Assembly: GCA_022340515.1 (NCBI GenBank) | Contig: JAJDNT010000239.1 | Span: forward strand, 1 to 49,306 | DNA: 49,306 nt | DNA from: Deltaproteobacteria bacterium | Lineage (GTDB): Bacteria > Desulfobacterota > Syntrophobacteria > BM002 | Reading direction: 5' to 3' | Part shown: positions 1 to 8,125 of the stretch, one piece after another | Layout: each line of letters starts with the position of its first letter | Numbering within the stretch: position 1 is the first letter of the stretch | Made by a program: the position numbers and the translations under genes | The notes under the pieces: model-generated | Databases searched by the model: none | Seen by the model: the letters and a program-made list of their open reading frames with translations, nothing else | What the model was told of the DNA's origin: nothing

Positions 1-1
1 A

Positions 2-1114
2 AAATTTAATAATCTGTTTTCACCGCTGAAGATCGGGCAACTTAGCTTAAGAAATCGTATAACCATGGCGCCTCTCTACCTTGGCTATGCTGGAGAAGGT
101 GGCACGGTTAGCAAATTACAATTAGATTATTATCGAGAGATGGCAAGTAGCGGTGTGTCTCTGGTTGTGGTTGAGAATGCCACGGTTGATCATCCTGACG
201 GTAGTGGTTCCAACAGAACAATAAGAGCTGATACTGATGATAATTTAGCGGGCCTGAACCAACTGGCAGCCACCATAAAACAGGCAGGTGCTTTGGCTTG
301 TCTGCAGATCAATCATGCCGGACGTTTTGCTGGCTGTGCACAGCCAGTGGCACCCTCTGCGGTGGAGACTTTTGGTCGCCTGCCTAGGGCTTTGAGCAAG
401 AAAGAAATAGGGGAGATAGTGGGCAAATTTGCCGATGCAGCTCTGAGGGTAAAAAATGCCGGGTTCGACATGGTAGAATTGCACGGAGGCACTGGCTATT
501 TACTTGCCCAGTTCGTCTCTCCCCGGACTAACAAAAGAGAGGATGAGTACGGGGGGGCTCTAGAGAATCGTCAAAGGTTTCCTCTGGAAGTATTGTCTGC
601 AGTAAAAGATGCGGTGGGAGAATTTCCCGTAGGCTATAGGTTTCTGGCTGACGAATGGCTCGCTGATGGTCTCAAGCTGGAGGAGTCAACCCAATTCGCC
701 CAGTCGCTGCCCTCAGCAGGTGCCGCCTACATTTCAGTCATGGGGGGTACATATGAATCCTTTTTTTTGCCGGAGATTATAGAAAGATGCAAAAATAAAG
801 GTTACATGGCTGATTTGGCGGCGGCAGTAAAAGAAAAGGTTGCTGTGCCCGTTATTACCGCTGGCAGAGTTGACACCGGAGAGGTGGCGGAGCACATAAT
901 TGCAAGCGGTAAGGCGGATTTAATCGGTCTTGCCCGGGTTTTATGGACAGATCCTAAATGGCCTCAGAAAGTAGAGCAAGGGAGGGAGAATGAGATTCTC
1001 CATTGCGACCCTGAATGTGATACCTGCACCCAATTAGTTACGAAAGGAAAGCCCGCCTTCTGCGTAAGGTGGCCCCATGAAAAAATGCGCGCCTGGAAAG
1101 ACAAGTTCGAATAG
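2..1114 (+). CDS. Old Yellow Enzyme family flavin oxidoreductase, 5' end outside window
   Basis: The reading frame is open to the first bases of the window and encodes a typical OYE beginning (LFSPLKIGQLSLRNRI) before the Met at 65, so the true start lies upstream and the gene is cut by the window edge. It should be an FMN-binding TIM barrel that transfers hydride to an activated alkene. OYE motifs seen are QINHAGR, the long HGGTGYLLAQF..SPRTNKR..DEYGG block and GLARVLWTDP. The usual HGAHGYLL has lost its second His (HGGTGYLL). The C-terminus carries CDPECDTC and a later Cys, spaced like the 4Fe-4S site of 2,4-dienoyl-CoA reductase, but the protein stops there and lacks that family's NAD/FAD domain. 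Substrate unknown. The family is clear. Confidence 0.9.
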   Translation, partial: KFNNLFSPLKIGQLSLRNRITMAPLYLGYAGEGGTVSKLQLDYYREMASSGVSLVVVENATVDHPDGSGSNRTIRADTDDNLAGLNQLAATIKQAGALACLQINHAGRFAGCAQPVAPSAVETFGRLPRALSKKEIGEIVGKFADAALRVKNAGFDMVELHGGTGYLLAQFVSPRTNKREDEYGGALENRQRFPLEVLSAVKDAVGEFPVGYRFLADEWLADGLKLEESTQFAQSLPSAGAAYISVMGGTYESFFLPEIIERCKNKGYMADLAAAVKEKVAVPVITAGRVDTGEVAEHIIASGKADLIGLARVLWTDPKWPQKVEQGRENEILHCDPECDTCTQLVTKGKPAFCVRWPHEKMRAWKDKFE

Positions 1115-1228
1115 AGTTGGCAGCTAGGAGATTGCAGCCGGCAGATAAAGGCTGGCCAAAAAAATAGTCGGCAAACTCGATGATTTCTTCGGGAATCTAA
1201 TGGACTGATAAGACATATAAATTACGTG

Positions 1229-1265
1229 TTTTACCCATTTTTTACCGGGTAAGTTTTGGGTAAAA
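1229..1265 (+). promoter_or_regulatory. Nested inverted repeat ahead of the YciK-like gene
   Basis: TTTTACCC (1229-1236) and GGGTAAAA (1258-1265) form a perfect 8-bp outer arm around an inner palindrome TTACC-g-GGTAA (1242-1252). The outer arm ends 16 nt before the start codon at 1282, and the ribosome-binding site GAGAGG follows directly. It could be an operator or an RNA hairpin affecting initiation. No protein partner is evident. Confidence 0.4.
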
Positions 1266-1281
1266 AGAGAGGTCTCGAATA

Positions 1282-2016
1282 ATGGCTGGTGAGCTTTTAG
1301 GAGGCAGGGTTTGTTTGATCACTGGCTCTAGCCGGGGGATCGGTTTGGGAATTGCCCGGGTCTTTGCAGATAATGGGGCAATTGTCACTCTCCATGGTAG
1401 GGACAAGGCGACACTAAGTCAGTCTTTGGCGAGCTTGCCCGAGTCGTTTAAGCATGACTATATTGCTGCTGACCTGAGCACCCTTGAAGGATCGAAGAAA
1501 CTGGCCGAGAGGCTAATCAGGCTAAATGAAAAGCTGGACGTACTGGTTCATTGTGCAGGGATTCTAGGTCCTAAAACTCCTTTGGCTGCCTACCCTCACA
1601 AAGACTGGGATGAAGTCATCTGGGTCAATCTCACCGTACCATTTATTCTCACCCAGGAAATCTTACCAATGCTGAGAAAAGGTGATCGGCCCTCAATAAT
1701 ATTTATCTCGAGCGGAGTGGGACGCCTGGGCCGTGCTGAATGGGGAGCTTATGCGGTTAGCAAGTTCGGGGTGGAAGGGTTGACTCAAGTGTGGGCCCAA
1801 GAGTTGCGGGGAGAAAACATAAGGGTAAATGCTGTAAATCCGGGTGGAACCCGCACCCAGATGAGGGCTGCTGCCTACCCCGAGGAAGATCCCATGATTC
1901 TGCCCACACCGGAGGATATCGCCCCGGTTTTTGTTTGGCTGGCCAGGGCTGATACTGAAATTAATGGACAAAGTTTGGAAGCTAGGGACTGGATCGGCAG
2001 GGATCCGGCAACCTAG
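1282..2016 (+). CDS. YciK-like short-chain dehydrogenase/reductase
   Basis: A 244-residue SDR with the NAD(P)-binding TGSSRGIG loop near residue 15, CAGILG near 91, catalytic Ser around 143-144 and Tyr157-x3-Lys161 (YAVSK). Its second half (GRLGRAEWGAYAVSKFG, VNPGGTRTQMRA, ending near the TPEDIAPVFVWL block) resembles E. coli YciK more than FabG. That is family recognition from memory. YciK-type enzymes have no firmly known substrate, so only NAD(P)H-dependent carbonyl/alcohol oxidoreduction is predicted. A GAGAGG ribosome-binding site precedes the ATG. The gene stands alone after the OYE gene, separated by about 165 bp of word-like spacer. Confidence 0.88.
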   Translation: MAGELLGGRVCLITGSSRGIGLGIARVFADNGAIVTLHGRDKATLSQSLASLPESFKHDYIAADLSTLEGSKKLAERLIRLNEKLDVLVHCAGILGPKTPLAAYPHKDWDEVIWVNLTVPFILTQEILPMLRKGDRPSIIFISSGVGRLGRAEWGAYAVSKFGVEGLTQVWAQELRGENIRVNAVNPGGTRTQMRAAAYPEEDPMILPTPEDIAPVFVWLARADTEINGQSLEARDWIGRDPAT

Positions 2017-2114
2017 GCACTAGGTTCAGGTGGACGATGCGAGGGGGGGGAGCAACGGGGTTACGGAGATTAAATGTCAGACGACAGAGGACAAATTTTT
2101 CAAAGTTCTGAATA

Positions 2115-2154
2115 CCCGCCCGCCTCGCCTGAGCGACTCGCGATGGCGGGCAGG
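2115..2154. repeat. 40-bp GC-rich hairpin inserted into a longer repeat
   Basis: Compared with the related copy near 6880, this copy carries 40 extra GC-rich bases between 'ctgaata' and 'tcgaac'. The insert is itself a hairpin, CCCGCC at one end and GGCGGG near the other, with an inner TCGC/GCGA pair. A related GCCTGAGGCGG-type sequence is in the terminator at 48396-48442. It looks like one repeat type nested in another. Confidence 0.6.
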
Positions 2155-2163
2155 TCGAACACC

Positions 2164-2236
2164 AGAACAAGGAACCGCAGAATGATGAAGTGATCACTTC
2201 GATATTCGAAATTCCTTGTTCGACATTCTGCGGTTC
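2164..2236. repeat. 73-bp dispersed palindromic repeat, copy 1
   Basis: Seventy-three bases match 6898-6970 at 71 positions. The last 65 bases are bounded by inverted ends GAACCGCAGAAT / ATTCTGCGGTTC and contain the 14-base palindrome GAAGTGATCACTTC. Weaker similarity extends on both sides to roughly 2085-2290. It lies in the spacer between convergent genes and has no coding capacity. Confidence 0.85.
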
Positions 2237-2280
2237 GAAGAATGGCTAGCTCAGATCAATTCAATTTTGATTGTTTTGCT

Positions 2281-2328
2281 CTTGAATTCTGAATTCTGAC
2301 TCCTGACTTCTATCTCCTGTCTGCTTGA
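2281..2328. repeat. Word-repeat spacer (GAATTCTGA / CTCCTGAC type)
   Basis: The spacer just beyond the HD gene stop is a degenerate tandem of GAATTCTGA and CTCCTGAC-like words. The same words recur near 32095-32115 and, inverted, near 47360-47380. Confidence 0.55.
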
Positions 2329-2874
2329 TCACTCTTGGATCATATCCGCCAACTGCTCAGGTCTAAAATTCAGCCTTTTGAAAAGCTTTCTTTCAATCCC
2401 TTGGCAAATATTGAAATTCATTCGTACCAGTTGGCTAAGTCTAGAATCATTCTTACCGTAGCGATCTATAATGTCGTGCATCCTTTCGTCCAGGTTGACC
2501 ACTGAGGTATGTAAAACTCTCTTGTCTCCGTAGTAGACAATTTCCTTTTCGGTATACACTCCATCGAGAGAATAGCTCTTCAGCCAGATATGCTCAGCGA
2601 CGATGTCGGCGATTTCATCTAAGTGGTGTTTTAAACATATCTCCCTACCAATAGCGGCGTGATCACCACCTGTTTGGAGACATTGGGTCTTAGCGATGTC
2701 GTGGAGCAAAGCTCCCGCCACTGCCTTATCTACCGAAATCTTTACTCCGGAATGCACCAGGCCGTGGCAGATGGCCCTGACAATCTCAGCTACCACAATA
2801 CTGTGTTCTCGAACGTTGTCCAGCATCCGGTACTGATCCATCAAATCATAACATTCTTTCTCAGTGGGTATCAC
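2329..2874 (-). CDS. HD-domain phosphohydrolase
   Basis: A 181-residue HD-superfamily protein, predicted to be a metal-dependent phosphohydrolase acting on a nucleotide or similar phosphoester. An early His (REHS, residue 24), the diagnostic His58-Asp59 (LLHDIAKT), GDHAAIG near 71 and AEH near 95 give the expected metal ligands. The ORF track starts at 2907, but a GTG at 2874 overlaps the TGA of the upstream MFS gene (GTGA) and has GGAAGGAAAG about 10 nt before it. The protein then begins MIPTEKE, a good family-like start. This implies translational coupling to the transporter. Substrate unknown. Confidence 0.82.
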   Translation of the reverse strand: MIPTEKECYDLMDQYRMLDNVREHSIVVAEIVRAICHGLVHSGVKISVDKAVAGALLHDIAKTQCLQTGGDHAAIGREICLKHHLDEIADIVAEHIWLKSYSLDGVYTEKEIVYYGDKRVLHTSVVNLDERMHDIIDRYGKNDSRLSQLVRMNFNICQGIERKLFKRLNFRPEQLADMIQE

Positions 2875-4388
2875 CGCACAACTTTCCTTCCCGGCATCAT
2901 TGTACACATTATAATGCTGAGAAAAGATACTATCAATGCCGTCCAGAAAACGGCTTGCACCCCCTCACCAATGGATGCGCGGACGGCCGTGAGAGCATTT
3001 TTAGAAAGGGATTCCACAATTTCTGGACGAAGAAATTCCTGCAAATTTTGGGGCAACTGAGCGGCCATATCAGGCGGTATCTCCGAGCGCAGCGGAGAGT
3101 TCAGCAGGTTGCTAATTGATTTGTCTATGTAATGGGATACCAGAGCGCCGGAAAATCCAATTCCTATTGTTCCCCCCAAGGTTCTGGCAAATTGTTGTGA
3201 AGATGTGGCAACGCCCAAGTCTGTCTCTTGCATGCTATTTTGTACCTTTAGTAGAGTCGAAACGGAAACAAATCCCATACCAATACCGATGGGACAAACA
3301 ACTGTACTAAAGTAAAATAGACTTGTGTGGGAGTTGAAGGTCAAAGTCAGAGTAATACTGACAAACATGAGACTTGCTCCCACCAGAGCAGATACTTTCT
3401 CTCCAAGTCGGTTCACAACCAGGCCGCAGAGCAATGCCCCGGCCGACCAACCCAAACTCAGGGGGACCATTACCAGACCCAGCTCCGCGGCGGTTCTTCC
3501 CAATGTGCCCTGAATGAAGAGGGGAAGAAAAGCCAGCAGGGAAAATATTGCGAAGCTGCTGAAAAAGGCAGTTCCATTGGGTAGAGTAAAACCGGGTGTT
3601 CGCAAGAAATGCAGGGGCAGGATCGGCTCGGAGGCCTTTGTTTCAACGTACCAGAAAAGACCGGCCGCAGAGGCAGAGAGCACAACGAGAGCAATCAAGC
3701 CTGGTGAGTACCACAGGTTAGCCTCACCCAAGAGGAGGAAGGCAATCAACAGAGCCAGGATGGAGGTAGTCAGAGCAAAACCGCCTAGGTAGTCAACAGA
3801 GGCGCCGGCCTTTTTCTGGCGCGATTCCTGGAAATATCTCAGGATAAAAAAAACTGCCAAGGCACCGATGGGCAGGTTAAGGTAGAACACCCAGGGCCAA
3901 GTCAGATAAGTGACAATAACCCCCCCCAAAATCGGACCCAGAACGGATGAAACTCCCCAGACGAAGCTGATGAGTCCCATCAGCCGGCCGCGTTCCTCCG
4001 GCGAAGATACTTCAGAAACGACGATATAGGCGAGGGCGAAATTGCCACCTGCCCCGATGCCCTGTAAACCGCGCAAGAACACCAGCTGTGTCATACTATC
4101 CGCCATGCCCGCTAGTAAGGAGCCAATGAGAAAAGTTGCTACCGCAAAAACAAAGAGTTTTTTACTGCTGTAAAGATCAGCTAATTTACCGAACAAAGGC
4201 AGGGCAATGGTGCGAGCCAGCATGTAGGCTGAAAAAACCCAACTATAAAGTTCTAGACCCCCCAGATCGGCAATGATGGTGGGCATTGCTGCCCCAATGA
4301 TGAGAGCATCCAGGGCACCTAAGAAAACCGCCAGCAAGGCGGCGGTAAGAACGAGAACTCTGGAATTTTTTGTCAGGGCAATGGTCAC
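2871..4388 (-). CDS. MFS transporter, DHA2 (14-TMS drug/H+ antiporter) type
   Basis: A 505-residue very hydrophobic protein with a typical DHA2/EmrB-QacA layout. It has a first helix with LDALIIGAAMPTI, motif A after TM2 (GKLADLYSSKK), motif B-like FLRGLQGIGAGG, motif C-like GPILGGVI in TM5, and about 14 predicted helices. It probably exports amphiphilic compounds in exchange for protons at the inner membrane. The start codon is GTG (GTGACCATTGCC). It is the first gene of a two-gene operon with the HD protein, joined by a 4-nt overlap. No adjacent regulator or membrane-fusion protein is present, so the substrate cannot be named. Confidence 0.88.
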   Translation of the reverse strand: MTIALTKNSRVLVLTAALLAVFLGALDALIIGAAMPTIIADLGGLELYSWVFSAYMLARTIALPLFGKLADLYSSKKLFVFAVATFLIGSLLAGMADSMTQLVFLRGLQGIGAGGNFALAYIVVSEVSSPEERGRLMGLISFVWGVSSVLGPILGGVIVTYLTWPWVFYLNLPIGALAVFFILRYFQESRQKKAGASVDYLGGFALTTSILALLIAFLLLGEANLWYSPGLIALVVLSASAAGLFWYVETKASEPILPLHFLRTPGFTLPNGTAFFSSFAIFSLLAFLPLFIQGTLGRTAAELGLVMVPLSLGWSAGALLCGLVVNRLGEKVSALVGASLMFVSITLTLTFNSHTSLFYFSTVVCPIGIGMGFVSVSTLLKVQNSMQETDLGVATSSQQFARTLGGTIGIGFSGALVSHYIDKSISNLLNSPLRSEIPPDMAAQLPQNLQEFLRPEIVESLSKNALTAVRASIGEGVQAVFWTALIVSFLSIIMCTMMPGRKVVR

Positions 4389-4499
4389 AGCTAGGGCCTA
4401 AATTTTGAAAAGTCTTTGCAAAAAAGGTCGAAGGACCTAATATACCAGTTAACTATGCAATGGTCAGCTATGAGCTGTTGACAAGAGAAAAATGTTAGA

Positions 4500-4532
4500 G
4501 CCCCAACCAGAGCAAGCCTTTATAATTGGGGC
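4500..4532. promoter_or_regulatory. Inverted repeat in the divergent MFS/radical SAM spacer
   Basis: GCCCCAA (4500-4506) and TTGGGGC (4526-4532) are a perfect 7-bp inverted repeat in the 213-bp spacer between divergently transcribed genes. A TATAAT (4521-4526) abuts the right arm. An operator is possible, but no -35 at standard spacing supports a full promoter. Confidence 0.3.
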
Positions 4533-4601
4533 CTGTTGATTTGTTTTTTCTAAGACCTGTAGCTGAACACTGAAAGCTGATAGCTCAGGAGAGACTAGGA
4601 C

Positions 4602-5489
4602 ATGAGAGAATTAGAAGGAATGCACTACGAAGGCACCATTATTCGCCCCCCCAGCGAAGCATTGAGCATTCTTCTCCAGGTGACACTAGGCTGTTCTCAT
4701 AATAAGTGTACCTTTTGTGGGACTTATAAAGATAAGCATTTCACTATTAAGGATGACCAGACCATTATGGCGGATATACGGTTCGCCTCAAAATACATGA
4801 GTAATCAACATCGGCTGTTCCTCATGGATGGAGATGGGCTAATAATTCCACAGAGAAAGCTAGTGTGGATATTAAAGATGATCAAAGAACACCTCCCTTG
4901 GGTAAGAAGGGTTGGCGCCTATGCCAATGCCAAAAGTGTCAAGATGAAAAGTGATGAGGACTTGGTTGAGCTCAAGGAAAAAGGCCTTGGCATTCTATAT
5001 CTGGGCGTTGAAAGTGGCGATAACGAAACACTTAGGAGGGTTTGCAAAGGTAGCACGGCAGAAAATCTGATCAAACAGGGACAGAGGATAAAAGCAGCCG
5101 GGATCAAGCTTTCAGTGACGGTTCTTCTGGGGATCGCCGGTCGCGCGAACTCTCTCAAGCACGCCAGAGCAACGGGAAGACTTCTCAGCGCCATGGATCC
5201 AAATTATATTGGTGCCCTAACCGTAATGATCTTGCCAAACACACCCCTTGATGATGATTATAGGGCAGGTCGATTCGAACTCCCAGACACCCGTGAACTT
5301 CTTGTGGAATTACGAGAAATGTTCAAGCACACTCATTTGAGTGGTGGTCTTTTCATGGCGAACCACGCCTCCAACTATCTGCCAATCAAGGCCAGGTTGC
5401 CTAAGGACCGGGAGAAGACTTTGGCTCTCATTGATGCGGCACTGCGAGGTGAGATTGATCTGAAGCCTGAATGGATGAGGGGATTATGA
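4602..5489 (+). CDS. Radical SAM protein with Cx4Cx2C cluster motif
   Basis: A 295-residue radical SAM enzyme. The S-adenosylmethionine-cleaving 4Fe-4S ligands are C31, C36 and C39 in GCSHNKCTFC, a Cx4Cx2C spacing rather than the usual Cx3Cx2C. I recall this spacing from a widespread COG1032-like family that starts RPPSEA..LLQVT.GCSHNKC. Later landmarks fit the partial TIM barrel (LFLMDGDGL near 73, YLGVESGDNETL, LLGIAGR). There is no B12-binding domain, and the reaction and substrate are unknown. Start support is AGGAGAG and AGGA upstream; Met7, preceded by AGAAGGA, is an alternative. It is a single gene, divergent from the MFS operon. Confidence 0.85.
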   Translation: MRELEGMHYEGTIIRPPSEALSILLQVTLGCSHNKCTFCGTYKDKHFTIKDDQTIMADIRFASKYMSNQHRLFLMDGDGLIIPQRKLVWILKMIKEHLPWVRRVGAYANAKSVKMKSDEDLVELKEKGLGILYLGVESGDNETLRRVCKGSTAENLIKQGQRIKAAGIKLSVTVLLGIAGRANSLKHARATGRLLSAMDPNYIGALTVMILPNTPLDDDYRAGRFELPDTRELLVELREMFKHTHLSGGLFMANHASNYLPIKARLPKDREKTLALIDAALRGEIDLKPEWMRGL

Positions 5490-5497
5490 GTTTCGCC

Positions 5498-5560
5498 GGT
5501 CTAGACGGTTTGACCGGCTTGATCGACTCAACTGGTTTAACTGACTAAACCGACAGAAAT
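5498..5560. repeat. Word-repeat spacer between radical SAM gene and dinB
   Basis: The spacer is built of related words such as GGTTTGACCGG, CTTGATCGACTC and GGTTTAACTGAC. It has no coding signal and no clear hairpin terminator. Confidence 0.45.
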
Positions 5561-5574
5561 GGGTTACTAATACC

Positions 5575-6756
5575 ATGGAGACTGCTGGCTGGCCCAGAGC
5601 AATCATTCACCTCGATATGGATGCCTTCTATGCTGCCGTTGAGGTTTTGGACGCTCCCGAGCTGCAAGGGAAACCGGTTATCGTTGGCGGTAGCAAAGAG
5701 AGAGGTGTGGTTTCATCTGCCTCCTATGAGGCCCGCAAGTTTGGTGTCCATTCAGCTCAGCCCATTGCCACTGCGGCACGATTGTGTCCCCAAGGGATAT
5801 TCCTGCCGGTGAGAATGTGGAGATACCAGGAGATTTCACAGCAGATTTTTGAAATCTTTCGGCGTTTTAGCCCACTAGTTGAGCCTCTCTCGCTGGATGA
5901 GGCTTTTTTGGATGTGACTGGCTCCACCCGTCTTTTCGGACCCCCGGAGGAGATTGCCAGAAAGATCAAAGAACAGGTGGCCGAGGAGACAGGGCTTACC
6001 GTCTCTGCCGGAGTTGCTCCCAGCAAGTTTGTGGCCAAGATCGCCTCGGACATGGAAAAACCAGATGGGCTTACCATAGTACCGGAAGGGAAGGTGGAAG
6101 AATTTCTAGAATCCCTGCCTATAGAAAAAATGTGGGGAGTGGGGAAGGCAACTCGCAAGATTCTTGCACATCTAGGGGTAAGAACTATTGGAGATTTAGG
6201 TCGACTATCCTCAAAGCTTTTGACGAGGAAGTTGGGAAAACAGGGGCTACATCTTTATCTCCTTGCCAAAGGAGTTGACGAGAGGGAGGTAGAGCCGGCG
6301 CGTGGGGTCAAGTCCATTGGCCATGAGGACACTTACCCCATAGACATCTCCGACTTAGGAGAGGCAAGAAAAAAACTACTTTCTCTCGCCACCAGGGTGG
6401 CAAAAAGACTTCGAGGTTACGGTTTGGCCGGCAAGACTGTAACCCTCAAAGTGAAGTATTATGACTTTGTGCAAGTTACCCGCTCAATTACCTTTGCAGA
6501 GCCAACAGATGACAACAGAAAAATATTTCATGCTTGTTGTGATCTTTTGAATAAGACCGAGGTGGGTAGAAGGCCGGTAAGGCTTCTTGGCATATCTTTG
6601 TCACAGCTCAGTGACTCAAATGAAACAGGGCAGCTTTCTCTTTTTGCAAAGGAAGAACCGGATAAGAGGAGGAGCCTGAACAAGGCCCTTGATACTATCT
6701 CAGAAAAATTCGGTGATAAGGCCATAGTTCCGGGGACTCTTTTGGAGGATAGGTAG
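5575..6756 (+). CDS. dinB: DNA polymerase IV (Y-family, DinB)
   Basis: A 393-residue error-prone translesion polymerase. All palm landmarks are present: HLDMDAFYAAVE (metal-binding Asp14), SSASYEARKFGV, and SLDEAFLDVT with Asp108-Glu109. Helix-hairpin-helix features (MWGVGKATRKIL) and the little-finger domain follow. QLSLF at 353-357 fits a sliding-clamp binding motif, though it is internal with about 36 residues after it. The length is normal for the family. No LexA-box-like sequence was recognised upstream; the preceding spacer is word-repeat DNA and the ribosome-binding site is weak. Confidence 0.95.
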   Translation: METAGWPRAIIHLDMDAFYAAVEVLDAPELQGKPVIVGGSKERGVVSSASYEARKFGVHSAQPIATAARLCPQGIFLPVRMWRYQEISQQIFEIFRRFSPLVEPLSLDEAFLDVTGSTRLFGPPEEIARKIKEQVAEETGLTVSAGVAPSKFVAKIASDMEKPDGLTIVPEGKVEEFLESLPIEKMWGVGKATRKILAHLGVRTIGDLGRLSSKLLTRKLGKQGLHLYLLAKGVDEREVEPARGVKSIGHEDTYPIDISDLGEARKKLLSLATRVAKRLRGYGLAGKTVTLKVKYYDFVQVTRSITFAEPTDDNRKIFHACCDLLNKTEVGRRPVRLLGISLSQLSDSNETGQLSLFAKEEPDKRRSLNKALDTISEKFGDKAIVPGTLLEDR

Positions 6757-6875
6757 TAGCAGGCAGAAGGTACTAGGCACTATGCGCTAGGCACCAAGGG
6801 GTCAGTGGTCCGTGGCAAAAAGGCAGAAGACGGTATATGGAGGAGGGAGGTCAGGAGACAGACCACAGATGATTT
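6757..6875. repeat. Word-repeat spacer (CTAGGCAC type) after dinB
   Basis: Short repeated words (GTACTAGGCACTATG, CGCTAGGCACC) followed by purine-rich sequence lead into the second copy of the 73-bp repeat. No gene or hairpin terminator is visible. Confidence 0.45.
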
Positions 6876-6897
6876 AAAGTACTGAATATCGAACCGC

Positions 6898-6970
6898 AGA
6901 ACAAGGAACCGCAGAATGATGAAGTGATCACTTGGATATTCGAAATTCCTTGTTCGATATTCTGCGGTTC
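6898..6970. repeat. 73-bp dispersed palindromic repeat, copy 2
   Basis: It matches 2164-2236 with two substitutions, and keeps the inverted ends GAACCGCAGAAT / ATTCTGCGGTTC. Here the inner palindrome has one changed base (CACTTG for CACTTC). An extra GAACCGCAGAA lies directly upstream (6891-6901). This copy lacks the 40-bp GC-rich insert present in copy 1. Similarity continues on both flanks to about 6870 and 7023. Confidence 0.85.
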
Positions 6971-7083
6971 AAAGAGGCGGCAGCCCAGATGAATTCAATT
7001 CTGATACTTTCTCCTCAATTCCCGTTTCGACTACTGGCCTCTAGCTCTATGCTCCGTGCCAAGATTCGAGATGAGAAATTAAA

Positions 7084-8106
7084 ATGACTAATCCTATGGA
7101 AGAAGATTTAGTTGAGACCCTAAGGGTAAACGAAGAAATTGCCCAGAAGTTTTTTGAAATTGAGGTCAGTATCTTGTCTATCCTTAATTTCAGGGATCTC
7201 TTTGAGAAGCTGCTTACAGAGATTAGGGAAAAATTCAGTGTACCCTATGTCTGGATATCTATGATAGACAAAAGCGAGGTTTCAGATCTGATCAAAACTC
7301 TAGAGTCGTCCAAAATCCTCAAAGAGCGATTGAACGTCATAAGCAAGAGTAGTTTTCTTGATCTAATCGAGAACGAGACCAAACCAGTACTTATAAGTGG
7401 CGACCTTAGGCCCTATTATCAGCTTCTTCCCCAAGGACAGATGTACTTCATTCGCTCTCTTGCCATTGCTCCCATAACCCTTGATGGTGAAGTCATTGGC
7501 AGCCTGAACCAGGCAGATCTCACCAGGCTGAGGTATCGACCAGGAATGGACACTCGATTGCTGGAGCAGCTCGCGGTCAAGGTCTCCATCTGCCTATCAA
7601 ATGTTACAGCCCATGAGAAATTAAAATGGTTCGCTTGGAGAGATCCCCTTACAGGTCTTGTCAATCGCAGGGTGATGGAGAAGGTGCTCAAGCGCGAATA
7701 TAAAAGGGCTGAGCGATATAAGTCCCCTCTAACCCTGGCGTTTTTGGACTTAGATGATTTCAAGGCTGTGAATGACAACTATGGTCACGACCGAGGTGAC
7801 GAATTACTTCAATATGTGGCAGAAGTTCTTGAGGACCTGACTCGCGATAGCGACTTAGTCTCCAGGTATGCAGGGGATGAATTTGTAATAATTCTCCCGG
7901 GTACAAGCACTAAGGAGTGTCTCCTCCTCATTCAGCGGCTGCAAAGCTATTTTCACAAAAATCCTATGGATGTTGATGGCGAAAAAATAGCACTTTCGGT
8001 AAGTTACGGGATATCTTCAATTGAAGATGTCGGCGTGAATGATCCTAATTCCCTCCTGAGGAAAGCAGATCAGATGCTTTGTAGTGCTAAAGAGCAGAAA
8101 AAGTAG
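7084..8106 (+). CDS. Diguanylate cyclase: N-terminal GAF-like sensor plus GGDEF
   Basis: A 340-residue protein. Residues about 15-175 look like a GAF/DUF484-type sensor module (FEKLLTEIREKFSVPYVWISMID). Residues 185-340 are a complete GGDEF domain: DPLTGLVNRR at 187, LDLDDFKAVND near 221 and the signature AGDEF at 263-267. The first Gly to Ala change is common in active cyclases. The product-inhibition site RxxD is intact (RDSD, 254-257), so an active, feedback-inhibited c-di-GMP synthase is expected. No transmembrane segment is visible, so it is likely cytoplasmic. It is a single gene. GAGATGAGAAA upstream is a plausible ribosome-binding site. Confidence 0.9.
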   Translation: MTNPMEEDLVETLRVNEEIAQKFFEIEVSILSILNFRDLFEKLLTEIREKFSVPYVWISMIDKSEVSDLIKTLESSKILKERLNVISKSSFLDLIENETKPVLISGDLRPYYQLLPQGQMYFIRSLAIAPITLDGEVIGSLNQADLTRLRYRPGMDTRLLEQLAVKVSICLSNVTAHEKLKWFAWRDPLTGLVNRRVMEKVLKREYKRAERYKSPLTLAFLDLDDFKAVNDNYGHDRGDELLQYVAEVLEDLTRDSDLVSRYAGDEFVIILPGTSTKECLLLIQRLQSYFHKNPMDVDGEKIALSVSYGISSIEDVGVNDPNSLLRKADQMLCSAKEQKK

Positions 8107-8125
8107 GGCAGCCTCAGGGTAATCC

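Noticed and set aside
2230-2240. GGTTCGA in the 73-bp repeat as a tRNA T-loop
   Set aside because: No acceptor or anticodon arms can be built around it, and the match is part of the repeat's inverted end.
4478-4526. TTGACA (4478) with TATAAT (4521) as a sigma-70 promoter
   Set aside because: The hexamers are 37 nt apart, far from the 16-19 nt needed.
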